Source: Salinactinospora qingdaonensis (lineage in GTDB: Bacteria > Actinomycetota > Actinomycetes > Streptosporangiales > Streptosporangiaceae). Taken from it: 64,000 nt of DNA. Where the stretch lies: positions 1 through 64,000 of the forward strand of contig NZ_BAABDD010000004.1 of the NCBI RefSeq assembly GCF_039539445.1, written 5' to 3'. Every line of letters begins with the position of its first letter. Position 1 is the first letter of the stretch. A model generated the notes under the pieces. It saw only the letters and a list, made by a program, of their open reading frames with translations, did not search any database and was not told where the DNA came from. Below are positions 15,550 to 24,137 of this stretch, in pieces. Made by a program: the position numbers and the translations under genes.

Positions 15550-16767
15550 ATGGCCTGGACCCAGGTGCGCCTGCGCGTCACCACCCCGCTGTTCAACCAC
15601 ACCGACACCGACGGGCTGCGGGTCAGCTCGCTGCGCGGCCCCATGCGGTTCTGGCTGCGCGCCCTGGCCGGAACCCGCGTCGGCCCCCACATCGGTACCC
15701 TGCGCCAACTGGAGAACACCGTCTTCGGCAGTACCGACAACCCGGCCCCGGTCCGGATGCGGCTGGTCGACCCGCCCGGCGCCGTCACGGCGCCCCGCCC
15801 TGCCTTCCTCGACACCGCACCCGCCGAAGACGACGGAGACAGGGTGGAACCCGCCATCGGCTACCTGCTGGGCCAAGGGCTGGGAACCATCGCGAAGGGC
15901 TACCAGATCACCCGCCCCTACGTGCAGCCCAAACCGGGGTACTTCACCCTCAAGCTCGCCTTCTCCGGCAACGATGCGATCGACGTGCTGACCCTGGCCG
16001 CGCTGTGGATGACGTGCGCCTACGGCGGAGTCGGCGCACGCACCCGGCGCGGCTTCGGCGGCCTGTACATCCTCGGCGCCACACCGGCCACGGGCTCGCT
16101 GCCCGGCCCCTGGGACACCGAGACACTGCGCAGCCCCGGCCTGTCCCATTACGCCGAACTGGACACCCTGCACCCCACCGGTGTCCTCGCCCAATGCCTG
16201 CCCTACGTCGACGAACTCCTCGCCACCCTGCCCGACACCTGTCACGCGCGCCCCTGGCGCGACGACGAACGCCCCACATACCCGGTGATGAGCACCGCCC
16301 ACACCCGCGCCGGTCTCAGCTCCTACACCGCCGCCACGTGGGACGAGCTCCTGGCCCACGTGGGACGCCAGTACCGCCTCTTCCGCGCCACCCGCGACAA
16401 CAGCGCCTCCAAAAGCAACTACTCCCCGAAGGTCAAAACCCCCGAACACCTCAGCGTGGTCAACGGCGACTCCGACCGCTTCCCGTTGGGCGCGCTCGGC
16501 CTGCCCGTCGTCTACTCGAAAGGGGGCATCATCGGCGGGCGCCGCGCCTCACCTTTGTGGCTGCGTCCCATCGGCGACTCCGGAACCTGGCGACTGTTCT
16601 CCTTCGCGTTCCGCGCCAGGTTCCTGCCCGAAGGCACCACTGTTCCCATGACCGGACGCGAGGAGGGCGTGACCGTCACCGACGACGACGTGACCACCCG
16701 CACCGACAACTGGATCACGGGCATGAAAAACAACGACAGCCCTTTCCCCGATGCGTCCTCCCCCTGA
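15550..16767 (+). CDS. cmr1: Type III-B RAMP protein Cmr1
   Basis: Cmr1 is the outermost RAMP subunit at the crRNA 3' end. The N-terminus RLRVTTPLFNHTDTDGLRVS and the next block SLRGPMRFWLRALAG, then LENTVFGST, are the standard Cmr1 opening. Further on, MTCAYGGVGARTRRGFGGLY is the glycine-rich RAMP loop. The ATG at 15550 follows GAGGAGAAG by seven bases. The 405-residue length is normal. Being last in the operon, after the CARF and membrane genes, it proves that those two genes sit within the cmr operon rather than beside it. The C-terminal end is about 65 bases before leader 3. Confidence 0.92.
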   Translation: MAWTQVRLRVTTPLFNHTDTDGLRVSSLRGPMRFWLRALAGTRVGPHIGTLRQLENTVFGSTDNPAPVRMRLVDPPGAVTAPRPAFLDTAPAEDDGDRVEPAIGYLLGQGLGTIAKGYQITRPYVQPKPGYFTLKLAFSGNDAIDVLTLAALWMTCAYGGVGARTRRGFGGLYILGATPATGSLPGPWDTETLRSPGLSHYAELDTLHPTGVLAQCLPYVDELLATLPDTCHARPWRDDERPTYPVMSTAHTRAGLSSYTAATWDELLAHVGRQYRLFRATRDNSASKSNYSPKVKTPEHLSVVNGDSDRFPLGALGLPVVYSKGGIIGGRRASPLWLRPIGDSGTWRLFSFAFRARFLPEGTTVPMTGREEGVTVTDDDVTTRTDNWITGMKNNDSPFPDASSP

Positions 16768-16832
16768 GAACCACCCGATGACAACACCGGCGGATGTATG
16801 CTTCGCTTCTCCGAGCAGCGGGAACACGGCCG

Positions 16833-17012
16833 TGTACAGGGTTTCGCGCGAACCCCCGAAAACCCATGATCACGTGCAGAGCATCGCCGCAGGTCACAGC
16901 CACAAAATCTGAAAAATGAGACCCACATCACCCGGTGTTGCGGGGTGGTTTCCATGATCGCGTGCAATCGGACATCATCACCGCAGGCCAGCCCCCCAAA
17001 AATCAGGCCAGG
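16833..17012 (+). promoter_or_regulatory. CRISPR leader 3 (180 bp)
   Basis: Third copy of the leader, in the opposite orientation to the other two, so array 3 is transcribed rightward, away from the cmr operon. It differs from the others mainly at its distal edge (GTGTACAGGGTTTCGCGCG). Confidence 0.88.
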
Positions 17013-17114
17013 GTTCCAAAAGACGTCAAAGCCCGAAGGGCATAGAAACAGAGTGAGCCAAACTGGGCGCGAACCTTCGCCATGTTCCGAAGAACACCAA
17101 ATCCAGTAGAAAGC
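17013..17114 (+). CRISPR. CRISPR array 3: one repeat, one spacer, degenerate terminal repeat
   Basis: The repeat at 17013-17049 has two changes against the consensus (GTTCCAAAAGACG at its start). The spacer is 17050-17083 (34 nt). A decayed repeat at 17084-17114 keeps GTTCCGAAGAAC and TAGAAAGC. The following gap to 17294 holds no gene. Confidence 0.88.
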
Positions 17115-17294
17115 TAATTCTCTCTGTCCCGGTCTTCCTCGGGCGATTCGATCGGAGGTTTTCGCCGCCGATGTCGAGTGTCCGAGGCGAATACGATCAT
17201 GGGATGCGGACGGCTGGGGCGCGTTGTCTTCACGCGCTGGTCGCTGGTCGTGAGCGCCTTTAGCCGTACCGGTGGTGGGGTCGGCGCGACTGCG

Positions 17295-18098
17295 TCAACG
17301 GTCCAGCTCGTGCAGGTCGACGACCACATCGGCTCGGGTGGCTTTCGTGCCGATCGCGGCAGCGGCTGCCGTCATCGGCCCTAGGGCGTCGCCGAGACGT
17401 GGGGCCGCCATGGGGGCCAGGAGTGCGAGGGCGGCCACGACGCCCTGCCCGGACATCGTGATCGGCATGGCCAGGGAAGACACACCCATACGGTGTTCCT
17501 GTGCGCTGCGGGCGAGCTGTTCGCTCTGCACCGTGTGCAGTTGGCGCCGCAGCACGGCGGAGTCGGTGACGGTGTACTTCGTGTGCGGGGTGAGGTCTGC
17601 CATCACCGCGTCTTGCAGGTCGGCGGGGGCGTAGGCGAGCAGGACCTTGCCGACCGCGGTGCAGTGCAGCGGGAGCCACCCGCCCGGGCGGTGCCGGGTG
17701 GGAAGTGAGCGGGAGCCGGCGAGCCGGTCGATGACCAGTGCACGCGTGCCGTCGCGGACGGCGAGGTGGACCGTGTGGCCCGTGCTCAAGACGAGATCCT
17801 GCAAGTAGGGCAGTGCCGCCTCGCGCAGCATCGTCGGCGGGGAGAGCAGGCCGAGCCGCCACATCCGCGCCCCGATCTCGTAGGCCCCGTCCGGGCGGCG
17901 GCTGAGCAGGCGCGCCTCGCAGAGTTCGGCCACGAGGCGGTGGGCGGTGGCCAACGGGAGGTCGGTGCGGCGGGCGATCTCCGACAGCGACAGTACACGG
18001 TGGCCGTGGTCGAAAGCGTCCAGCGCCGAGAGGGCACGAGAGGTCACCGACCGTCCGGGCGCGGTGCGCGCCGGCGGCCGGTGCGAGCGTTTCCGCAT
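17295..18098 (-). CDS. IclR-family transcriptional regulator of the aromatic-ketone operon
   Basis: A 267-residue IclR protein. The N-terminal winged helix-turn-helix is SRALSALDAFDHGHRVLSLS then EIARRTDLPLATAHRLVAEL, and the C-terminal effector domain includes GHTVHLAVRDGTRALVIDRL, LHCTAVGKVLLAYAP and HRMGVSSLAMPI, all standard IclR blocks. It is divergent from the FAD oxidoreductase gene that heads the 18242-30765 operon, and the 143-base gap carries a palindrome (18118-18132) well placed to be its operator. By analogy with other IclR regulators of aromatic catabolism it likely responds to a pathway substrate or intermediate. Confidence 0.92.
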   Translation of the reverse strand: MRKRSHRPPARTAPGRSVTSRALSALDAFDHGHRVLSLSEIARRTDLPLATAHRLVAELCEARLLSRRPDGAYEIGARMWRLGLLSPPTMLREAALPYLQDLVLSTGHTVHLAVRDGTRALVIDRLAGSRSLPTRHRPGGWLPLHCTAVGKVLLAYAPADLQDAVMADLTPHTKYTVTDSAVLRRQLHTVQSEQLARSAQEHRMGVSSLAMPITMSGQGVVAALALLAPMAAPRLGDALGPMTAAAAAIGTKATRADVVVDLHELDR

Positions 18099-18117
18099 GT
18101 GACCAGCTTAAAGAGGC

Positions 18118-18132
18118 TTCCATTCGATGGAA
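18118..18132. promoter_or_regulatory. Probable IclR operator, TTCCAT-N3-ATGGAA
   Basis: A perfect 6-bp inverted repeat with a 3-bp spacer (TTCCAT TCG ATGGAA), 20 bases from the IclR start and 110 from the FAD oxidoreductase start. Size and position fit IclR sites; a direct test is lacking. Confidence 0.6.
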
Positions 18133-18241
18133 AGCCCGATAGACGGGTCCGCGATGCTGGAAAGAGAGTGTTCTCAGCCATACAGCGGGGCGCTCCACGC
18201 GCTCGGCGGAGAGTCCCCCACCGCACGGCCGCAGGCGCGCC

Positions 18242-19930
18242 GTGAGAGAGGACGCATTCGTGAGGGATCACTACGACGCGGTGGTGCTCGGGGGCGGCCA
18301 CCACTCGACGATCATCGCCTGCTACCTGGCGCGGGCCGGGCTGTCGGTGGGGGTCTTCGAGCGGTCGGGGCGGCTCGGCGGAGCGGCGCTGAGCGGGCCG
18401 GGTCCGCTGCGCGGGTACACGATGAACCACTACTCGCACTGGACACGGTTCTACTCGCATCCGGCCTACCGGGATTTCGACCTGCACTCCGAAGGGCTGC
18501 GGTACGTGTTCCCCGAAGGCAACGAAGCCATGGTGTTCGACGACGGTACGGCGTTCCTCGGCTGGTCGGCCTACCGGGTCGTGGACGAGTTCGGGCGCCA
18601 GGAGCCGTGGCCCGAGGGGGTCGCCCGCACCGAGGCGGCGATCCGGGAGTTCTCCGACGTCGACGCCGACACCTACCTGCGGTGTTTGGAAGCCTACGAC
18701 ACCGAGTGGAAGCGGGCGTTCGGACGGCACCGCTACACCCCGCCGCCGCCGTGGGGCACCCCCGACCCGCTAGAGGAGCTGGTCGGCGACGGCGAACTGA
18801 TCGAACCGGTGCACATGTTCATGAGCGTGCGCCAGCTCGCCTACGACTTCTTCGTCTCCGACGAGCTGCGCACCCTGTTCATGCGGGCCGCGGCCACCTC
18901 CACCGGCGCCTACCCCGACGACGTGCTCGGCCTCCAGGGGCTGGTGCACGTGCTGGCGCTGACGCTGTCGCTGGAGCCGGCCGCGGTCGCCGTCGGCGGC
19001 ACCGGCGCCATCACCGACGCGCTGGTCAGCGCGGGGCGTCGACGCGGCGTGGAGTACCACACGCACCAGGCGGTCAGCGAGATCCTCGTCGCCGAGGGCC
19101 GCGCCGCCGGCATCCGGCTGGGCGGCGGCGACGTCGTGGGCGCCGAGATCGTGGTGAGCGGCCTGGGCATGCCGCAAACCGTGCTTGACCTGCTGCCCGA
19201 TGTGCCCCGGCCGCCGCGGGTGGACCACCGGCTGCGCAACATCCACTACGACCGGGGGCAGTTGGTGTGGGCGAACGTCGCGGTGCACGAGCTGCCCGAC
19301 TACGCGGCCAAGACGGGCGACCCGCGGGTGGGGCCGCAGCCGCGGCTCTACTGGGGCCCCAAGGACCCCGACTGGCTGGCCACCCGCTACCAGGCGGAGA
19401 TCATGACCCGCGGCTTCTCCAGCCAGCTGTTCGCGCTGACCAGCGCCGACACCATCTGGGACCCGAGCCGGGCGCCGGAGGGCGAACACCTGGTGGGCTT
19501 CGAGGAGTTCACCGCGCCGCTGCGGCTGTTCGACCGCGACGGCTGGAAGCGCATCGAGCGGGACTTCCGTTCGGCGATGGTCGAACAGTGGCAGCGCTAC
19601 GCGCCGAACATGACCGAGGACAACATCGCCGGCGTGCGCCTGATCCTGCCGCGCGACGTGCTGGCCACCCACCCCGACATGGGCGAGGGCGGCTACAGCC
19701 AGGGCAGCACGATCGCCAGCCAGCAGGGCCGCTTCCGACCGATCCCGGAGCTGTCCGGCTATCGCACGCTGCTGCCCAACCTCTACACCTGCTCGTCGAG
19801 CATGCACTCCGGTTCGGGCATCGGGCGCGGCAACAGCCGCAACTGCTGGCGGGTGATCGCCGATGACCTGGGGATCGACCCCGAGGCGACCGTGCGTCAC
19901 CCCGACACTCCCGCGGGAGCCCCGGCGTGA
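18242..19930 (+). CDS. FAD-dependent oxidoreductase, phytoene-desaturase/amine-oxidase-like
   Basis: The N-terminus YDAVVLGGGHHSTIIACYLA is a Rossmann dinucleotide-binding motif with the GxGxxS variant GGGHHS, followed by VGVFERSGRLGGAA, the usual acidic end of the second strand and the GG doublet. The C-terminal part, MHSGSGIGRGNSRNCWRVIA, matches the FAD-closing segment of the phytoene-desaturase-like fold. The length (562 residues) fits. It is the first gene of the operon and overlaps the SDR gene as GTGA. Its place before dikinase and carboxylase genes suggests it prepares a substrate, but the reaction is unknown. GTG 18242 is used; GTG 18260 is an alternative. Confidence 0.82.
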   Translation: MREDAFVRDHYDAVVLGGGHHSTIIACYLARAGLSVGVFERSGRLGGAALSGPGPLRGYTMNHYSHWTRFYSHPAYRDFDLHSEGLRYVFPEGNEAMVFDDGTAFLGWSAYRVVDEFGRQEPWPEGVARTEAAIREFSDVDADTYLRCLEAYDTEWKRAFGRHRYTPPPPWGTPDPLEELVGDGELIEPVHMFMSVRQLAYDFFVSDELRTLFMRAAATSTGAYPDDVLGLQGLVHVLALTLSLEPAAVAVGGTGAITDALVSAGRRRGVEYHTHQAVSEILVAEGRAAGIRLGGGDVVGAEIVVSGLGMPQTVLDLLPDVPRPPRVDHRLRNIHYDRGQLVWANVAVHELPDYAAKTGDPRVGPQPRLYWGPKDPDWLATRYQAEIMTRGFSSQLFALTSADTIWDPSRAPEGEHLVGFEEFTAPLRLFDRDGWKRIERDFRSAMVEQWQRYAPNMTEDNIAGVRLILPRDVLATHPDMGEGGYSQGSTIASQQGRFRPIPELSGYRTLLPNLYTCSSSMHSGSGIGRGNSRNCWRVIADDLGIDPEATVRHPDTPAGAPA

Positions 19931-20664
19931 GCGCGGTCGGCCTTCCCGGGCTGCGGGTCCTGGTGACCGGCGCCGCGCGCGGCCTGGGCCGCACGATCGC
20001 CGCCGAGCTGGCCGGGGCGGGGGCGCGGGTGCTGGCCGTCGACGTCGACGAGGTTCGGCCCATCGCGGCCGGCGACGCGGAGGTACGAACCGGCCGCGTC
20101 GACGTCACCGACGAGACCTCGGTTCGCGCGGCCGTCTCCCGCGCCGAAGAACTGTTCGGCGGGCTGGACGCCGTGGTCAACAACGCCGCGCTCGTGGCCG
20201 TGACCCGGGCTCGCGCCGGCGAGATCCCGGTGGCGGAGTTCGACCGCGTCATGGCGGTCAACGCCCGCGGGCCGTGGCTGCTGTACCGGGCGGCGGCACC
20301 GTCGCTGACCGCCGCGGGCGGCGGCTCGGTCGTCAACCTCACCAGCGAGACCGCGGTCAGCGGCTCGCGGCACCTTTCGCACTACGTGGCCAGCAAGGCC
20401 GCCGTCGTCGGGCTCACGCGAGCGCTGGCCACGGAAGGGGGGCCGCTCGGAATCCGGGTCAACGCGGTGGGTCCCGGCTTCACCGACACCGAAGGGGCGC
20501 GCGCGATCGGCGACCCCGACACCTACGACACCACCGCCACGCCGCTGGGCCGCGTCGGCACCCCCGACGACGTCGTCGGCGCCGTGGCGTTCCTCATCAG
20601 CGAGGCCAGCGCGTTCGTCACCGGGCAGGTGTTGCTGGTCAACGGCGGCCGGGTCCTGGCCTGA
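19927..20664 (+). CDS. Short-chain dehydrogenase/reductase
   Basis: A classical SDR of 245 residues. It has the cofactor motif VTGAARGLGRTIA (TGxxxGxG, about residues 14-26), NNAAL in place of NNAG, the catalytic Ser in VNLTSETAVSG and the YVASK catalytic Tyr-Lys pair, and the closing FVTGQVLLVNGG. The Asp at the end of strand 2 (VLAVDVDE) predicts NAD(H) preference. It overlaps the FAD oxidoreductase stop. An attractive role is oxidation of a 1-arylethanol to the aryl methyl ketone that the rest of the operon carboxylates; this is inferred from context only. Confidence 0.9.
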   Translation: MSAVGLPGLRVLVTGAARGLGRTIAAELAGAGARVLAVDVDEVRPIAAGDAEVRTGRVDVTDETSVRAAVSRAEELFGGLDAVVNNAALVAVTRARAGEIPVAEFDRVMAVNARGPWLLYRAAAPSLTAAGGGSVVNLTSETAVSGSRHLSHYVASKAAVVGLTRALATEGGPLGIRVNAVGPGFTDTEGARAIGDPDTYDTTATPLGRVGTPDDVVGAVAFLISEASAFVTGQVLLVNGGRVLA

Positions 20665-20686
20665 GCCGGAGAACTAGGAGTGATCG

Positions 20687-22543
20687 ATGACAACCACCGA
20701 GGCCGTGCCGCAATCCCACGCCAAGCCCAACTTCCCCGACCCCTACAGCATCCCCACACCCCCCGGCGCCGAGGGGTGGCAGGAGATGTACCCCTACTAC
20801 AACCTGTTCCTGGAGTCGCGCCGCGACCGTGACGCGCAGCGCACCTGGTTCCGCAACGGGATGCACTTCCCCGAGCCGATGCCGCCGTTCGACATGGTCA
20901 CCTCCGACAGCGCGTTCATGAGCACCGGCGTGATGAACACCCGCGTCTTCGCGCTGCCGCCCGCACTGGGCATCGACGTGCGGGTGCTCAACGGCTACGT
21001 CTACATGAGCGCCAACAGCGTCGAGGACCCCGCCGAGGTGGAGCGCCGCGCCGAAGAGTTCGCGGTGCGCGTGGGGTACTACTACCAGAACTGGTCGGAG
21101 CTGTACGCGAAGTGGGAACGCAAGATGAGCGACCACATCGCGGCGCTCCGGGCGGTCGAGATCCCCGAAATGGGCGAGTACGAGCCCCGGGAACGGGTGC
21201 TGGCCGGGCGCGGCGTCGCCTCGGCCAACGACCTCCTGGTGGCCTACCAGGCGATGCTGGCCTCGCTGGACGCGGCCTGGAACCTGCACTCCGAACTGCT
21301 GAACATGGGATACGCGGCGTATTTGAACTTCCTCACGCTGTGCCGCGGCCACTTCCCCGAGATCACCGACCAGACGGTGGCCACGATGGTCAGCGGCGTC
21401 GACGTGCTGCTGTTCCGCCCCGACGACGAGCTGAAGAAGCTCGCCGCCCGCGGTATCGAACTCGGGCTCGCCGCTGAGCTGACCAGCGGCGCCCCGGCCG
21501 AGGAGGTGCGGGCGCGCCTGGCCGGTTCCGAGGCGGGGCGGCAGTGGCTGGCGGACTACGCCGAGTCGGCCGAGCCGTGGTTCCACTTCTCCTACGGCAA
21601 CGGCTTCTACCACCACCACCGCAGTTGGTCCGACGATCCGGCGTTTCCCATGACGATGATCGGCGAGTACGTGGGACGGCTCCAGGCCGGCGAGGACCTG
21701 TCGCGGCCGATCGAGCGGCTCTCCGCCGAGCGCGACGAGACCGTGGCCCGCTACCGCGAACTGATCGAAGACCCCGGCGAGCAGGAGGCGTTCGACGAAG
21801 CGCTCGGGCTGTCCCGGCTGGTGTTTCCGTACGTGGAGAACCACAACTTCTACGTCGAGCACTGGTACATGACGACGTTTTGGAACAAGATGCGGGAACT
21901 CGGTGCGCTCTTCGTGCGCTACGGCTTCTTCGAGCAGCCCGACGACCTGTTCTTCCTGCGCCGCTCCGAGGTCGCCGACGCCGTGGCCGACCTCCAGATG
22001 GCCTGGTGCGGCGGCGGGGAGCCGCTGGGCCCGGACCACTGGCCGCCGATCGTGGCGCAGCGCCGCCGCATCCACGAGGCGCTGCGCCGGTTCTCGCCAC
22101 CGCCCGCCCTGGGGCCGGCCCCGTCGGGGATCGTGGAACCGATGACGATCATGCTGTGGGGCATCACCGACGAGCAGGTCGACAAGTGGCTCGCCGCCCA
22201 ACAAGACGGCCACGACGGCGCCACCCTCGCCGGTTTCGCAGGCGCGCCCGGGGTGGCCGAAGGACCCGCGCGGGTCGTGCTCACCCCCGACGAACTCGAC
22301 ACGCTGCAAGAGGGCGAAATCCTCGTCGCCCCGATCACCAGCCCCAGTTGGACGCCGGTGTTCGCCCGTATCAAGGCCGCCGTCAGCGACATCGGCGGGA
22401 TCATGTGCCACGCCGCCATCGTCTCCCGCGAGTACGGCCTGCCCGCCGTCGTGGGCACCGGAACCGCCACCGCCACCATCCGCACCGGTCAGCGCGTCCG
22501 CGTGGACGGCGACACCGGCACCGTCACCCTGCTGGAGGACTGA
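20687..22543 (+). CDS. Dikinase large subunit with phospho-histidine mobile domain (phenylphosphate synthase / HpeH-I type)
   Basis: This 618-residue protein ends in a PEP-utilising mobile domain: GGIMCHAAIVSREYGLPAVV with the phosphoryl-carrying His at about 575, and the closing GQRVRVDGDTGTV. The rest resembles the substrate domain of phenylphosphate synthase-like proteins, not pyruvate phosphate dikinase. The ATP-grasp half is encoded separately by the next gene, as in phenylphosphate synthase and the aryl-ketone dikinases of Rhodococcus (hpe) and Sphingobium (acv). The expected reaction is ATP-dependent phosphorylation of the phenolic OH of a hydroxyphenyl ethanone. Its stop overlaps the next start as TGATG. 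A gap of 22 bases with GGAG precedes the ATG. Confidence 0.85.
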   Translation: MTTTEAVPQSHAKPNFPDPYSIPTPPGAEGWQEMYPYYNLFLESRRDRDAQRTWFRNGMHFPEPMPPFDMVTSDSAFMSTGVMNTRVFALPPALGIDVRVLNGYVYMSANSVEDPAEVERRAEEFAVRVGYYYQNWSELYAKWERKMSDHIAALRAVEIPEMGEYEPRERVLAGRGVASANDLLVAYQAMLASLDAAWNLHSELLNMGYAAYLNFLTLCRGHFPEITDQTVATMVSGVDVLLFRPDDELKKLAARGIELGLAAELTSGAPAEEVRARLAGSEAGRQWLADYAESAEPWFHFSYGNGFYHHHRSWSDDPAFPMTMIGEYVGRLQAGEDLSRPIERLSAERDETVARYRELIEDPGEQEAFDEALGLSRLVFPYVENHNFYVEHWYMTTFWNKMRELGALFVRYGFFEQPDDLFFLRRSEVADAVADLQMAWCGGGEPLGPDHWPPIVAQRRRIHEALRRFSPPPALGPAPSGIVEPMTIMLWGITDEQVDKWLAAQQDGHDGATLAGFAGAPGVAEGPARVVLTPDELDTLQEGEILVAPITSPSWTPVFARIKAAVSDIGGIMCHAAIVSREYGLPAVVGTGTATATIRTGQRVRVDGDTGTVTLLED

Positions 22544-23637
22544 TGCGTACCTACACCCGCTCATTCGCCGAGCTGCGGCTGTCAGACCGGGGCGAGGTCG
22601 GCGGCAAGTGCGCCAGCCTGGGCGAACTGCTCAGCGCCGGCGTGGAGGTGCCTGAGGGTTTCGCCGTGACCGTCGCGGCCTTCGAGGCGTTCCGCGACAC
22701 CGACGGCCTGCGGCAGCGGCTGGCCGCCCTGGTGGACGGCGTCGATCCCGCGAGCGCCGCGGCGCTACAGGCAGCGCACGAGGACGCCGCCGGGCTGGTG
22801 GGCTCGGCGCCGCTGCCGCCCGAGGTGGAGGCCCAGATCCGGGACGGTTACGCGAAGTTGTGCCGGGAGCGGGGCCACACCGACGTGCCCGTGGCGGTGC
22901 GCTCCTCGGCGGTGGCCGAGGACGGTGACGGGGCCAGTTTCGCCGGTCAGCAGGAGACGTTTCTGTGGGTGGTCGGCGCCGACAGCGTCGTCGACCACGT
23001 CCGTGCCTGCTGGGCAAGCCTGTACACGCCGCAAGCCATCGCCTACCGCGCGCGACTGTCGGCCCAGGAGGCCGCGGAGGCCACCCGCATCTCGGTGGCC
23101 GTACAGGCCATGGTGGACGCGGCCGTATCCGGGGTGGCTTTCACCGTCAGCCCGCGCACCGGCGACCGCTCGGTCGTGGCTGTCAACGCCAGTTGGGGAC
23201 TGGGGCACGCGGTGGTCTCCGGCGAGGTCACCCCCGACGAGTTCTGGGTCTGCAAGGTCGGCCCCCAACTCACCGACAAGACGGTGGCGGTCAAAACCGC
23301 GCAATCCCTGGCCGACCCGACCGGGCAGGGCGTGGTCACCGTCCCCGTGCCCGAGCATCGCCGGCGGGTCGCGTGCCTGGACGACGAGGAAGTCCTGGCG
23401 CTTGCCGAGCTGGCGATGCGCGTCGAGCGCCACTACGGCTGCCCCCAGGACATCGAATGGGCGCTGACCCGGTCCGACCAGGGACGTCCTGCCCGGTTCG
23501 TCATGTTGCAGAGCCGTCCCGAGACCACGTGGCGACAGCGCCAAGACGAGACGCGGACCAAGCGAGCGAGCGCGGCCGGCGGATACCTCAACCTGGTCCA
23601 CGCGGCGGGCCGGCGCCAGAAGGAGGCCACCTCGTGA
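22543..23637 (+). CDS. Dikinase ATP-binding subunit (PEP synthase N-terminal domain)
   Basis: A stand-alone PPDK/PEP-synthase ATP-binding domain of 364 residues. Diagnostic stretches are GEVGGKCASLGELLSAGVEV, PVAVRSSAVAEDGDGASFAG (ATP-grasp with the RSS motif), VAFTVSPRTGDRSVV, WGLGHAVVSGEVTPDEF, and the closing DIEWAL then FVMLQSRPETTW. It lacks the His domain, which the preceding gene supplies, so the pair acts as one dikinase: ATP phosphorylates the mobile His, which then passes phosphate to the phenolic substrate. The last 40 residues, basic and extended, are unusual. Translational coupling to both neighbours (TGATG, GTGA) supports a fixed ratio of subunits. Confidence 0.87.
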   Translation: MRTYTRSFAELRLSDRGEVGGKCASLGELLSAGVEVPEGFAVTVAAFEAFRDTDGLRQRLAALVDGVDPASAAALQAAHEDAAGLVGSAPLPPEVEAQIRDGYAKLCRERGHTDVPVAVRSSAVAEDGDGASFAGQQETFLWVVGADSVVDHVRACWASLYTPQAIAYRARLSAQEAAEATRISVAVQAMVDAAVSGVAFTVSPRTGDRSVVAVNASWGLGHAVVSGEVTPDEFWVCKVGPQLTDKTVAVKTAQSLADPTGQGVVTVPVPEHRRRVACLDDEEVLALAELAMRVERHYGCPQDIEWALTRSDQGRPARFVMLQSRPETTWRQRQDETRTKRASAAGGYLNLVHAAGRRQKEATS

Positions 23638-24137
23638 CCCCGCCACCCGCCGACCAACCGCCGTCCTGGAACGAGCTGCTGGACCTCGTCGCCCGCCTGG
23701 ACAGCTCCCCTTACGCCGACGTCGAACTCGACCTGCCGGGGCTGCACCTGCGGATGTCGACCGCCCCGGGGACCGCCGAGGGCGACAGCCCGGCTCCCGC
23801 GCCGGCGGTCCCCGCCCAGCCGCCGACTCCCCCGCCCGCCGAGGAAGCGCAACCGGCCGAGGCGGGAAGCACCACGGCCGGGGCGCAGCTCGTCGACGTC
23901 ACCGCGCCGCTGCTGGGCACGTTCTACCGCCGCCCGTCCCCCGACGCCGACCCGTTCGTCGAGATCGGCTCCGAGGTCACCGCCGACACCAGCGTGGGCA
24001 TCGTCGAAGTGATGAAGATGATGACACCGGTGCCGGCCGGGGTCGCCGGGCGGGTCGTGGAGATCCGTGCGCAGGACGGCGAAGTCGTCGAACACGAGCA
24101 GGTGCTGGTGCGGATCGCCCCGGAGGGCGGCCTATGA
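23634..24137 (+). CDS. Biotin carboxyl carrier protein of the ketone carboxylase
   Basis: A 167-residue carrier. Residues 1-45 are a helical N-terminal region, 46-85 a Pro/Ala-rich flexible linker, and the last 80 residues the biotinyl domain: VTAPLLGTFYRRPSPDADPF and GIVEVMKMMTPVPAG, where the Lys of VMKMM is the biotin attachment site (the common form is AMKM). The GTG at 23634 overlaps the dikinase stop. It would ferry carboxybiotin between the biotin carboxylase and carboxyltransferase encoded next, like HpeB-type subunits. It resembles the AccB carrier of acetyl-CoA carboxylase, but the operon context argues against a fatty-acid role. Confidence 0.9.
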   Translation: MTPPPADQPPSWNELLDLVARLDSSPYADVELDLPGLHLRMSTAPGTAEGDSPAPAPAVPAQPPTPPPAEEAQPAEAGSTTAGAQLVDVTAPLLGTFYRRPSPDADPFVEIGSEVTADTSVGIVEVMKMMTPVPAGVAGRVVEIRAQDGEVVEHEQVLVRIAPEGGL

